DNA from: JALOOB01 sp040766655
GTDB lineage: Bacteria; Chloroflexota; Anaerolineae; CG2-30-64-16
Assembly: GCA_040766655.1 (NCBI GenBank)
Contig: JAXGQB010000017.1
Coordinates: 46,406 to 110,405, forward strand
Length of the DNA: 64,000 nucleotides
Reading direction: 5' to 3'
The notes beneath the pieces were generated by a model. The model saw only the letters and a program-made list of their open reading frames with translations, did no database searches and had not been told where the DNA came from. Shown here piece by piece: positions 51,937 through 60,958 of this stretch; positions within the stretch are counted from its first letter, which is position 1, and each line of letters starts with the position of its first letter. The position numbers and the translations under genes are program-made.

Positions 51937-51963
51937 GGCGCCGCAACGCCGGTAGCCTGTGCG

Positions 51964-52425
51964 CTAGGGCGCGGCAACCCACCGCTGGTCATCGAAGACG
52001 AGGCCGCTCTGCAGCAGCTGCTGCCGGATGGTCTCCGAGCTGACCTCCTCCACCACGCCCTGCTCGATCAGTTCCGTGCGCAGCCGCTGCAACGACCACG
52101 CATCGAACGCCAGTCCCAGCGCGCGGGGATCGGTCGCGGCCAGCCCTACGATGGCCTCACGCTGCTGCCGCGTGAACACCCGCGGCCGGCCGGGCGAGCG
52201 CCGCGGCAGGAGCCCCTTGATGCCGGCCCGGTTGTAGCGGTGAATCCACTTGCGGACGTTGATCGGATGCAGGCCGACGGTCTGGCTGATCTCGTGCACG
52301 CAGGTATGTTGCGCGGAGAGCAGGACGATCTGCGCGCGCCGCGCCAGCTCTTCGTCCGTGCCCCTGGCCAGCTCTTCCAGCCTGGGCTGCTCATCCGCCT
52401 TAAGGGTTCTGCAGTAGAGTGTCAT
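51964..52425 (-). CDS. IS630-type DNA-binding ORF (remnant or domesticated)
   Basis: A 153-residue protein equal to the N-terminal DNA-binding part of IS630-family transposases: an HTH with EISQTVGLHPINVRKWIHRY, GIKGLLPRRSPGRPRVFTRQ (the GRPR hinge), then a second winged helix with WSLQRLRTELIEQGVVEEVS and TIRQQLLQSG. The catalytic DDE half is not found downstream, where the OYE gene ends only about 30 bases past its stop. The ORF is intact with its own stop, so it could be a truncated insertion or a recruited DNA-binding protein. No terminal inverted repeats were found. Confidence 0.75.
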   Translation of the reverse strand: MTLYCRTLKADEQPRLEELARGTDEELARRAQIVLLSAQHTCVHEISQTVGLHPINVRKWIHRYNRAGIKGLLPRRSPGRPRVFTRQQREAIVGLAATDPRALGLAFDAWSLQRLRTELIEQGVVEEVSSETIRQQLLQSGLVFDDQRWVAAP

Positions 52426-52730
52426 GGTTCATCTCCCACACATGTAGTGTCATTTGACCGGATGGTTACGGTGCGCTGCACCGATGCAACTATGATGACG
52501 AAGGAGGGTTACAAAAAGATACGATATTATTCGTTGAAATACGACCAATTTACGAATAATGCATATTTTTAAGGTTGGGATTGGGGACTGGGGGGCGGGG
52601 ATCGGGACTGGTAAGCGGCGCGATGTTGGTTCATGGGCACGTGCGCCGTCTCGGACGAAGGGCCCACCGAAGTGTGTCGTTTGGATGCGCCACGGTAGCA
52701 TGCTAGAATCTGCGACAAACGGAGGCGACA
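52426..52730. other. AT-rich intergenic region with an inverted repeat
   Basis: About 305 bases without a gene. ATTATTCGT (52526-52534) pairs with ACGAATAAT (52552-52560) across 17 bases in a strongly AT-rich block, in contrast to the flanking GC-rich DNA. GGAGGCGACA just before 52731 is the ribosome site of the next gene. The AT-rich block may be the promoter of the IS630-like ORF or an operator. Confidence 0.6.
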
Positions 52731-52982
52731 ATGCAACGATGGGAATATCTTGAAGTCTGGCCGGATCGCGTGCTCACGACATCAGCGGGGACCGAGCGCA
52801 TCCGCACATACCTGGCGCGCTGCTTCCCGGACCTGGGACCTGACGACCTGAAGCTCAGCCGCCCCAATGCGGTCGCGTTCGTGCTCAACCGTCTGGACGT
52901 TGTGGTCGCGTTGGGTGCGGATGGTTGGGAGCCCATCGGCGCTAGCGCGGGGCTGGTTGCGATGCGGCGACAGGTGGTGTGA
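52731..52982 (+). CDS. Small conserved-looking hypothetical protein
   Basis: An 83-residue protein with a clear ribosome site (GGAGGCGACA). It begins MQRWEYLEVWPDRVL and ends with VVALGADGWEPIGASAGLVA. The opening WEYLEV and the DGWEPIG turn resemble small DUF4177-like beta proteins, but the middle (TYLARCFPDLGPDDLKLSRP) does not help. There is no signal peptide or membrane segment. The function is unknown. Confidence 0.6.
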   Translation: MQRWEYLEVWPDRVLTTSAGTERIRTYLARCFPDLGPDDLKLSRPNAVAFVLNRLDVVVALGADGWEPIGASAGLVAMRRQVV

Positions 52983-53018
52983 TCTCGGCCAGAAAAGCCG
53001 GCTGCAGCGATCAAAAAT

Positions 53019-53052
53019 GAAACGGGAAGGAGAGTTATCTCCTTCCCGTTTC
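53019..53052 (-). terminator. Strong 15-bp hairpin terminator of the nucleotidase gene
   Basis: GAAACGGGAAGGAGA (53019-53033) and its exact complement (53038-53052) flank GTTA. On the minus strand ATTTTTGA follows, so it should stop transcription of the nucleotidase gene, whose stop codon is about 50 bases upstream. On the plus strand it may also shield the small gene at 52731. Confidence 0.85.
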
Positions 53053-53098
53053 GCTATGCCAGGCGCCGTTCACGCCTGGCCGTCTGCACCCCAGGCCG

Positions 53099-56000
53099 TT
53101 ATGGGAAAGTCACGCCCTGGTACATCTGCGGCAGGAACACCCGCCTCAGGAAGTTGATGCGTCCCTCGATGACCGGGGTCACGGGGGAGAAGGTCTCGAA
53201 GTAGGCGATCACCGCCTCGTGCAGCCCAGGCCCGAAGTCGTACGGGTTGATGGCATTGTCGCGGAACCAGCTGTAGCCATCTCCGCCGTTGCGCGTGAAG
53301 TTGTTCGTCACGACCTTGTACACCGTGTCGGGCTGCAGCGCCGCCCACGTCGTGCCGTTCCACACCGTCGCACTGATGATGCGTGAGCCGGCCGGCTGCG
53401 CCGGGTCGAATGTGTAACGCATGCCCGACACCTGCAGGAACCCGCCGTTCTCGCCCGGGTATGACCGCACGCTGTGCTCCAGCGCCGCCAGCAGGTCCGA
53501 GCCCTTCAAGCCCATCGTCGCAATCGTGTTCCCGAACGGCAGCACGTTCATCACGCCGCCGTACGTCACGTCCCCAGCCAGCAGCGCCGCCCGCAGGCCG
53601 CCGCCGTTCGTCACCGCAATCTGGTAGTCACCCCCGCCCACTGTGTTCACCTGCCACAGCATCGCATCCGTGACCACGTTCCCCAGCAGGCACTCGCCCA
53701 ACCGGCAGATCCGCTTCCCGTCCACGCTCAGCGGCGCATCGACCGTGATCTCGCCCACCTTCAGCGTCATCAGGTCGTTCACGTCCTCCCGGTACGGCGC
53801 AATCAACGCCTCGATCGGGTCCTTCGCCACCGTGTTGCTCACGTAGATCGGGTTGCCGTCGTACGCCGTCACGATCCCGTCGCCGCCGAAGCTCACGTCC
53901 AGCCGGCCCAGGAACTTGCCCCACTCAAACGCCGTCACCACCAAAACCGGCTCATCTGCAGGGCTCTCCACCACCGTCGGGTACGCCCCTACCGGCGTCA
54001 GGGACAGGTTCGGCGGGCTGAACGTCTGCGCCGTCGCCGGATCGTACAGGAACGTGTGGCTGTGACCACCCACGATCACGTCCACCCCGCTCACCGCCGC
54101 CGCCAGCGCCAGGTCCTCGGCATAGCCCAGGTGGCTCAACACCACCACCTTGTCCACGCCCTCGCCCGCCAACGCGGTCACCGTCGCCTGCACGCTGCTC
54201 ACCGGGTCCTGCACCATCACGTTCGGCCCAGGACTCGAATGTCCGGCAGCTCCGTCGTCGTCACGCCCAGGATCCCTACCTTCTGACCCTTGCGCTCCAC
54301 CACCGTGTACGGCGCCAGCTTCCCAACCAACGCCGGCTCCGCACTCACATCCAGGTTCGTGCTCACGATCGGGAAGGCCGCCGCAGTCGCCAACGCCGCC
54401 AGCTCCGCCGGCCCGTCGTCAAACTCGTGGTTGCCCACCGTCATCGCCTCGTAGCCCACCGCATTCATCATCGCCGCAACTACGTCCGACTTGAACAGGT
54501 TGTAGTACAGCGTTCCCTGGAACTGGTCGCCCGCATCCACCAGCAGCACGTTATCCGTGTCCGCCCGCACGCCGGCCACCAACGTCGCCAGCCGCGCATA
54601 ACCACCGATGCAGTTGGCCGCATTCGTGCACGCCCCGCCGCCAACGTCGTACTCGTCGATCCGCGCATGAAAATCATTCGTGTGCAGGATCGTGAGGTCC
54701 AGCGGACCAGGCGGCGCAAGCGGCCGATGCGTCCCTCGATGACCGGAGTCACGGGGGAGAAGGTCTCGAAGTACGCGATCACCGCCTCGTGCAGCCCGGG
54801 CCCGAAGTCGTACGGGTGATGGCATTGTCGCGGAACCAGCTGTAGCCATCTCCGCCGTTGCGCGTGAAGTTGTTCGTCACGACCTTGTACACCGTGTCGG
54901 GCTGCAGCGCCTCCCACGTCGTGCCGTTCCACACCGTCGCACTGAAGATGCGCGAGCCCGCCGGCTGCGTCGGATCGAACGTGTAGCATGCCCGACACCT
55001 GCAGGAACCCGCCGTTCTCGCCCGGGTACGACCGCACGCTGTGCTCCAGCGCCGCCAGCAGGTCCGAGCCCTTCAAGCCCATCGTCGCAATCGTGTTCCC
55101 GAACGGCAGCACGTTCATCACGCCGCCGTACGTCACGTCCCCAGCCAGCAGCGCCGCCCGCAGGCCGCCGCCGTTCGTCACCGCAATCTGGTAGTCACCC
55201 CCGCCCACTGTGTTCACCTGCCACAGCATCGCATCCGTGACCACGTTCCCCAGCAGGCACTCGCCCAACCGGCAGATCCGCTTCCCGTCCACGCTCAGCG
55301 GCGCATCGACCGTGATCTCGCCCACCTTCAGCGTCATCAGGTCGTTCACGTCCTCCCGGTACGGCGCAATCAACGCCTCGATCGCCGGGTCCTTCGCCAC
55401 CGTGTTGCTCACGTAGATCGGGTTGCCGTCGTACGCCGTCACGATCCCGTCGCCGCCGAAGCTCACGTCCAGCCGGCCCAGGAACTTGCCCCACTCAAAC
55501 GCCGTCACCACCAAAACCGGCTCATCTGCAGGGCTCTCCACCACCGTCGGGTACGCCCCCACCGGCGTCAGGGACAGGTTCGGCGGGCTGAACGTCTGCG
55601 CCGTCGCCGGATCGTACAGGAACGTGTGGCTGTGACCACCCACGATCACGTCCACCCGCTCACCGCCGCCGCCAGCGCCAGGTCCTCGGCATAGCCCAGG
55701 TGGCTCAACACCACCACCTTGTCCACGCCCTCGCCCGCCAACGCGGTCACCGTCGCCTGCACGCTGCTCACCGGGTCCTGCACCACCACGTTCGGCCCAG
55801 GACTCGAAATGTCCGGCAGCTCCGTCGTCGTCACGCCCAGGATCCCTACCTTCTGACCCTCGCGCTCCACCACCGTGTACGGCGCCAGCTTCCCAACCAA
55901 CGCCGGCTCCGCACTCACATCCAGGTTCGTGCTCACGATCGGGAAGGCCGCCGCAGTCGCCAACGCCGCCAGCTCCGCCGGCCCGTCGTCAAACTCGTGG

Positions 56001-56383
56001 TTGCCCACCGTCATCGCCTCGTAGCCCACCGCATTCATCATCGCCGCAACTACGTCCGACTTGAACAGGTTGTAGTACAGCGTTCCCTGGAACTGGTCGC
56101 CCGCATCCACCAGCAGCACGTTATCCGTGTCCGCCCGCACGCCGGCCACCAACGTCGCCAGCCGCGCATAACCACCGATGCAGTTGGCCGCATTCGTACA
56201 CGCCCCGCCGCCAACATCGTACTCGTCGATCCGCGCATGAAAATCATTCGTGTGCAAAATGGTCAGATCTAATGGTGCTGCCGGCGCGGCAACTGCCGCA
56301 ACGGGCTGTGCGGCCCAGGCCGCAGGCATCCCGCCCGACACCATCATCAGTATCACAACTGCTACCACGGCTCTTCTGTACAT
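53099..56383 (-). CDS. Secreted 5'-nucleotidase/cyclic phosphodiesterase, two tandem modules, frameshifted
   Basis: The ATG at 56383 opens a signal peptide (AVVAVVILMMVSGGMPAAWA). Module 1 follows: calcineurin-like domain (LDLTILHTNDFHARIDEYD, LVDAGDQFQGTLYYNLFKSD, TVGNHEFDDGP, VVLSHLGYAEDLALAAAV, IVGGHSHTFLYDP), then the 5_nucleotid_C domain (GECLLGNVVTDAMLW, AVTNGGGLRAALLAGDVTYG, LPFGNTIATMGLKGSDLLAA). Module 2 repeats everything and ends GRINFLRRVFLPQMYQGVTFP. A short linker (GRLRRLAPPG-like) joins them. Reading through needs four small repairs (near 55650, 54985, 54820, 54237), each visible as a base lost relative to the other module. Repaired, it is one protein of about 1095 residues. 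Such enzymes remove phosphate from extracellular nucleotides; two fused modules are unusual. Confidence 0.8.
53156..54686 (-). repeat. 1531-base direct repeat, downstream copy (nucleotidase module 2)
   Basis: Nearly identical to 54726-56256. Differences seen: one base missing at 54237, three bases missing at about 53817 (in frame), and scattered substitutions. Outside these limits the copies diverge abruptly. Confidence 0.9.
54726..56256 (-). repeat. 1531-base direct repeat, upstream copy (nucleotidase module 1)
   Basis: Second copy of the repeat, separated from the first by 39 bases. Compared with it, bases are missing near 54821, 54987 (two) and 55654. At its right edge the encoded LDLTILHT is the same in both copies but uses different codons at six of eight positions. 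Confidence 0.9.
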
Positions 56384-56670
56384 GTATGGATTCTCCTTCA
56401 GATGTACACAGTGCATGGAAACCGACTTCGCTTGGCAACTATGAGTAGGTAGACTGGCACCTCCTGTCGTCAATTGAACGATGGAAGCCGCGCAGATGCC
56501 ACGGCGCCTCACCTTGCCATCCGCCCGTGCGAGCCGATAGCAGGTGAAGAAGAGCAATACTGTCGCCCAGTCTAGTTAAAAATCAGTGACAAGTCAAGGA
56601 AGCGGCCGAAAGGGGCTCTGCTGAGGTCTGGGGCCGGCCGCGCCCGGGCTGTGCTCCGGACCAGAGAGGG

Positions 56671-56985
56671 CTAATCCGGCACGACGACCTGGCCGAGCGC
56701 GAACAGCAGCCAGGCTCCGCCGATGATGGCGGCCAGCACGAACGCGATGATGTTGAGCCACGATCGCTCGCCCCGCCTCATGGCAATCACCCCCGTCGAC
56801 AGCGCCGCAAGCGCAAGCGCAACCTCGATCACGCTGCCTGCCCGGCCGAGCGGGATGCGAATAGGAAGCCTGGGCCCCAACAGCGCGGGGAGCAATGGGA
56901 ACACTCTTGCCCAGAGCCCCGTGGCGAAGCCCAGCCACAGCGCCCACCACCCAAGCCGTGACGATGGTTGAATCGGCCGGTTCAC
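56671..56985 (-). CDS. Small multi-pass membrane protein, unknown
   Basis: A 104-residue protein with three or four hydrophobic segments: WWALWLGFATGLWARVFPLL, SVIEVALALAALSTGVIAM, and WLNIIAFVLAAIIGGAWLLF. A short basic stretch (MRRGERS) lies between helices. No family is recognised. It is divergent from the redoxin gene, about 180 bases away. Confidence 0.6.
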   Translation of the reverse strand: MNRPIQPSSRLGWWALWLGFATGLWARVFPLLPALLGPRLPIRIPLGRAGSVIEVALALAALSTGVIAMRRGERSWLNIIAFVLAAIIGGAWLLFALGQVVVPD

Positions 56986-57164
56986 TCGCGGTCCTCCTCG
57001 TGCGGCCAGACTCTTCGTCTGGCAGACTCTTCACCCCGGCATCTGTTCACCGCGGAATCATACCACGCCAGGGGGAATTTTCCGATCGTCCTCTCCGGCG
57101 CGATAATCTCAATGCCCGGTTCCGTCCCAGCTTCACGACGCCGGCGCAGCAAGAGGAGGAGAAC

Positions 57165-57644
57165 ATGAACCATCTGTCGGTGGGCGACCTTGCCCCGGAT
57201 TTCACCTTGCCCGATCACCAGGGTACGCCGTTCACCCTGTCGGAGATCTGTCGCTCGCACAACGTCCTGCTGGTCTTCAATCTCGGGTTCGTCTGAAGGC
57301 ACTGTGTGAATCACATGGCGCAGTTGCGCCACGACCATTCCAGGTTCAAGGCACTGAACGCGGAGGTACTGGTGGTGGTCCCGAACGGACCCAAGATGAT
57401 TGCCAGGCACGTGAGCGACAATGGCACCCCTTACCCGATCCTGAGCGACAAGGGCGCCGCGGTGGCGAAACTATACCAGATCGACGCCAGGCGTACGCTC
57501 CTGCCATCGGTCATGGTCTTCACGCCGACCGTGCTTCTGGTCGACCGGTCAGGCAGCATCCGCTACACCAACTACACGACCTCGTACATCAAGGAGCCCG
57601 ATAACAACGAGCCCCTTGCCGAGTTGGCCCGGATGGTGGCCTGA
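57165..57644 (+). CDS. Probable selenoprotein: AhpC/TSA (redoxin) family with UxxC active site
   Basis: The ATG at 57165 (strong AGAGGAGGAGAAC site) opens MNHLSVGDLAPDFTLPDHQG and runs to VLLVFNLGFV, then TGA (57294-57296), then RHCVNHMAQLRHDHSRFKAL in the same frame, to a TGA stop at 57644. Read with selenocysteine, the site is GFV-U-RHC-VNHMAQLR. In the family this position is the peroxidatic Cys in GFWCPFCRRHMAQLR, so U replaces that Cys and the second Cys is kept. The halves are in one frame with no indel, and each half is conserved on its own side. A SECIS-like hairpin follows. The product, about 159 residues, would be a thiol peroxidase or disulfide reductase. A substitution or a dead gene remains possible; selABCD lies outside the window. 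Confidence 0.78.
57294..57331 (+). promoter_or_regulatory. Putative bacterial SECIS hairpin after the in-frame TGA
   Basis: TGGCGC (57316-57321) and GCGCCA (57326-57331) form a six-bp stem with loop AGTT. The loop begins 25 bases after the TGA. Known bacterial SECIS elements place a small loop with G in its first two positions about 16-37 bases downstream, and this fits. The fold is GC-rich and short, so chance cannot be excluded. Confidence 0.55.
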
Positions 57645-57688
57645 ACCAACCGCGGCATGTAATTCGGTCGCACCCCGGAGGAAGCCTC

Positions 57689-58144
57689 ATGAACCTGAAG
57701 CACCTGCTGGGCAGCGGCGACAGGATCCTCCCCATCATCGTGCCGGTCCTGGTGATCGGCGCGGTGCTGAACGTCCTGCACCCGTCTCCGTTTCGCGTCG
57801 GCGGTCCACCGCCCTGGCTGAAGGTCCTCTCCATCGTCATCCTGATCCCCGGCCTCATCCTCTGGCTGTGGTCGATCGGCCTGGTCCTGACCCGCGTGCC
57901 CCGGGGCGAGTTGATCACGCACGGGCCCTACGCGCTCGTCAGGCATCCCCTGTACACCAGCGTCGCCCTGCTGGTGCTGCCGTGGGCCGGCTTCCTGCTC
58001 GACACATGGCTGGGTGCGCTGGTCGGCGCCGTCCTCTATGGCTCGGTGCGGCGCTTCGCACCCGAGGAAGAGCAGGTGCTCGCCAGGACGTTCGGCGCGG
58101 CATGGGATCGCCACTGTGCAGACGTGAAGTGGCCGTGGCTGTGA
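57689..58144 (+). CDS. Isoprenylcysteine carboxyl methyltransferase-like membrane protein
   Basis: A 151-residue membrane protein with ICMT/PEMT-like features: two or three hydrophobic helices (ILPIIVPVLVIGAVLNVL, VLSIVILIPGLILWLWSIGL), then the SAM-binding GELITHGPYALVRHPLYTSV with the characteristic RHP, another helix (LPWAGFLLDTWLGALVGAVL) and RRFAPEEEQVLARTFGAAWD. Substrate unknown; bacterial relatives methylate small molecules or lipids. It lies 44 bases after the selenoprotein gene and may be co-transcribed. Confidence 0.85.
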   Translation: MNLKHLLGSGDRILPIIVPVLVIGAVLNVLHPSPFRVGGPPPWLKVLSIVILIPGLILWLWSIGLVLTRVPRGELITHGPYALVRHPLYTSVALLVLPWAGFLLDTWLGALVGAVLYGSVRRFAPEEEQVLARTFGAAWDRHCADVKWPWL

Positions 58145-58187
58145 CCGTAACATCGCGACGGGCGACCGCGAAAGGGAGCCAACTGAC

Positions 58188-58595
58188 ATGAATGCAAGAC
58201 CAGGCGTGGGCGTTGCGGTGATCATCACACGGGGCGATGCGGTGCTGCTGCTCCACCGGCAGGGCGCGCACGGCGCAGGCACCTGGGCGCCGCCGGGCGG
58301 CCACCTCGAGTACGGCGAAACGCTGGAGGAATGCGCGATCCGCGAGACGAAGGAGGAGACGGGCATCGACATCGCCGATGTCCGCTTCCGCGCAATCACC
58401 AACGACGTCTTCGTGGCGGACGGCAAACACTACATCACGATCTGGATGGACGCGCGCCTGATCGACGGCGAGCCCATCGTCAACGCAGCGGATGAGGCGA
58501 CGGAGGTGGGCTTGTTCCCCTGGGATGCGCTGCCCGAGCCCCGCTTCCTGGCGCTGCAGAACCTGCTGGACGGCGCCTGCTATCCCCGGACCTGA
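58188..58595 (+). CDS. Nudix hydrolase (NUDT15-like)
   Basis: A 135-residue Nudix protein. The box is GGHLEYGETLEECAIRETKE then ETGIDIADV, with all the conserved Gly, Glu, Arg and Glu residues. VAVIITRGDAVLLLHRQGAH and GTWAPPGGHLEYGE precede it, and ITIWMDARLIDGEP follows. It resembles nucleotide-diphosphatase enzymes that clean modified nucleotides. It ends five bases before the convergent comEC stop. Confidence 0.9.
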   Translation: MNARPGVGVAVIITRGDAVLLLHRQGAHGAGTWAPPGGHLEYGETLEECAIRETKEETGIDIADVRFRAITNDVFVADGKHYITIWMDARLIDGEPIVNAADEATEVGLFPWDALPEPRFLALQNLLDGACYPRT

Positions 58596-58600
58596 CGGCG

Positions 58601-60847
58601 CTACCGCGGTCCCGCCGCGCTGTGGGTCGCGAGGGTGAACCCGTCCCCATCCGTGACCACCTCGACGCGCGCGGCCGGATCGACACGGATGGTGTGCGCG
58701 GCGGCCAGCGCATCGCGGACCTCGGGCGGATAGGTGGTCGTCAGCGGCCACACGACGGCCTGGGGCGCGGTGGCCCGGACCAGCGCGGCGGACGGCCACG
58801 CGCCGGTCCCGGGCCTGGCCGTCTTGAGCACCGTGACCCCTCCTGTCGCATCCCCCGCGACCAGCGCAGCCTGCGCCTCCTGCGACAGGGTCGAGGGCAG
58901 CAGCGTCCGAAAAGCGCCGTACTCGAGCGCCAGCACCCAATCCGCGCCCGCGTCGAGCCGCACCAGGCTGACGCCGGGCTCCAGCCGCACGGCCGCGCCG
59001 GGGTCCAGGCCTGCAGGATCGATGCAGGCCGCGCCGGGCCACGGCGGCGCGGCACACGGCCCCAGCACCACATCGGGCCGATCCCCGCGCCACGGCCCGC
59101 GCTGCGTCGCCCGAACCAGCGCCGCGCCGTCGCCCCGGCCATCCCACGCCCACGCGGTGCGCCCGCCCGGCGTCGTGAGCGCGACGGCCTCGCCGCCCCC
59201 CGCAGAGACGAACAGGACGTGCAGCCGGCCGTCCGGCAGGACGCGCCAGGCGTTCCAGAGCAGCAGTGTCGCGACCGCGGTTAGCGCACCGGCGAGGATG
59301 AGCCGCCTGTTTGACCGCGCGGCGAGGGCAAGCCGGCCTCTGGCAAGCAAGGCTGCCAGCACTGCGTAGTAGCCGATCACGAACAGCGGCCCGGCCCGCC
59401 CGACCGGCACCGAGGCAAACGGGATATCGGCGGCCAGGCGAATGACGGCCACGGTGTAGCCGAGCAGCGCCCAGGGCAGCGCGGCGACCACCTGGCCGAA
59501 CGGCAGGAAGGCCAGCCCGGCCAGCAGCGCTGCGATGCCGCTGGCCAGGATCGCGGGCTGGACGGGCGCGACGAGCGCGTTGGTCAGCAGGGAGATGATC
59601 GACAGCTGGCCGAAGTAGGCCAGGAGCAGGGGCAGCACCGCGGCCTGCGCGGCCAGCGTCACGGTGAGCGTCGCATCGAGCACCGCGGCCACGCGCCGCG
59701 CAGCCTCGGCGGACAGGCGCCGGCCGAGCCACGCGGCCAGGGTCCGGCTGAGCGGCGGCTGGAACAGGATCAGCCCCAGGCTGGTCGCAAAGCTCAACTG
59801 AAAGCCGATGTCCCACAGGGCCAGCGGGTTGATCGCGGTCATCAGGAGCCCCGCCGCGCACAGCGAGACGTAGGCGGTCCCCCGCCGGCCGAAGTAGATG
59901 GCGCCCAGCCCCAGCAACCCCATCACGCCTGCGCGGAGCGCGGGCGGATCCGCGCCGACCAGCAGGACGTAGAGCAGCACGATGGGCGCGGCCACGAGCG
60001 CGGCGCGGCGGCGGGAGAGCACGCCGGCCAGCCCGGCCACCAGCGCGCCGGAGAGGAACGCGATGTTGCTGCCCGAGATGACGATCAGATGGGTCGTCCC
60101 GGTGGCCCGGAACGCGTCGCTCACCTCCTCCGAGATGCCGCCCTCGATGCCCAGCACCATGCCGTTGGCCAGTCCGGCCGCGGGCTCGGGCAGGATGCGG
60201 TTGAGCACCGCGCTGGCGCGCGTGCGCGTCGAGTACAGTGCGTGCCAGAACGGCGAACCGTGGCCATGGGAGAGCAAGGCGATCGTGGGCCGGCGGATGA
60301 GGGTGTGGATGTTGCGCGCAGCCAGGTAGCGGCGATAGTTGAAGTCGTCCAGCACGGGCGGGGTCAGCAGCAGGCCGGTGACCCGCACGCGATCGCCGTA
60401 GCTGAACGCGGGAACGCGCGGGGCGCGGACCAGCGCCCGGCCCTGCACGTCGTATGTCGCCGCGTCGATTGTGACCCGGATCACCTCGACCTGGTAGTGG
60501 ATCTCGGCGTCGCGCACTTCGGGGTAGCCGATCACCGTCCCCTCGGACACGGCCCAGACACCGTCGGCGGCTTGGGCGTGATGGTGGGACAGGTCGGCTG
60601 GCGACACGCAGGGATCGAAGGGGGCGGCCTGGTAACGCCACGCACCGAGGATGAGGAAGAGCAGGAGTGCGCTGCCGAGACGCAGCCCCTTGAGCCGCCG
60701 CAGTGCGGCGAACCCGACCACGCACGCGCCGGCCGCGGCGCCGAACGCCCACAGAGGGGTGTTGCAGCTGAGGATGCCTGCAGCGCGGAGCACCTGCCCC
60801 AGCAGAATGCCGCACGTCCAGGCGATGGCAAGATAGACGAGCGTCAT
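58601..60847 (-). CDS. comEC: ComEC/Rec2-family DNA uptake channel
   Basis: A 748-residue membrane protein for import of single-stranded DNA. It has an N-terminal DUF4131-like region, an OB-like part, and the Competence core with LANGMVLGIEGGISEEVSDA, FRATGTTHLIVISGSNIAFL, RAGVMGLLGLGAIYFGRRGT, MTAINPLALWDIGFQLSFAT and LGLILFQPPL. About ten membrane helices follow. The C-terminal metallo-beta-lactamase-like part (GRLHVLFVSAGGGEAVALTT) has lost the HxHxDH ligands. A separate gene at 42895-43749 has that domain intact. Confidence 0.9.
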   Translation of the reverse strand: MTLVYLAIAWTCGILLGQVLRAAGILSCNTPLWAFGAAAGACVVGFAALRRLKGLRLGSALLLFLILGAWRYQAAPFDPCVSPADLSHHHAQAADGVWAVSEGTVIGYPEVRDAEIHYQVEVIRVTIDAATYDVQGRALVRAPRVPAFSYGDRVRVTGLLLTPPVLDDFNYRRYLAARNIHTLIRRPTIALLSHGHGSPFWHALYSTRTRASAVLNRILPEPAAGLANGMVLGIEGGISEEVSDAFRATGTTHLIVISGSNIAFLSGALVAGLAGVLSRRRAALVAAPIVLLYVLLVGADPPALRAGVMGLLGLGAIYFGRRGTAYVSLCAAGLLMTAINPLALWDIGFQLSFATSLGLILFQPPLSRTLAAWLGRRLSAEAARRVAAVLDATLTVTLAAQAAVLPLLLAYFGQLSIISLLTNALVAPVQPAILASGIAALLAGLAFLPFGQVVAALPWALLGYTVAVIRLAADIPFASVPVGRAGPLFVIGYYAVLAALLARGRLALAARSNRRLILAGALTAVATLLLWNAWRVLPDGRLHVLFVSAGGGEAVALTTPGGRTAWAWDGRGDGAALVRATQRGPWRGDRPDVVLGPCAAPPWPGAACIDPAGLDPGAAVRLEPGVSLVRLDAGADWVLALEYGAFRTLLPSTLSQEAQAALVAGDATGGVTVLKTARPGTGAWPSAALVRATAPQAVVWPLTTTYPPEVRDALAAAHTIRVDPAARVEVVTDGDGFTLATHSAAGPR

Positions 60848-60958
60848 GGGCCGTCCCGCGGTGTCAACGGCGATGAACAGGGACGATCACGTCAGGGATG
60901 GAACCCCTGCCGAATGCTCATTCTACCACACGCACGCGGGAACACTCCCGCAGGAGCG

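Noticed and set aside
57294..57296. TGA as a simple nonsense mutation splitting the redoxin gene
   Set aside because: Kept as an alternative, but the exact match to the active-site Cys, the unbroken frame and the SECIS-like hairpin make selenocysteine more likely.
57939..60815. 958-codon open frame opposite and alongside comEC
   Set aside because: It is a shadow of ComEC in another frame on the same strand, with Ala/Arg/Gly-rich text and no domains.
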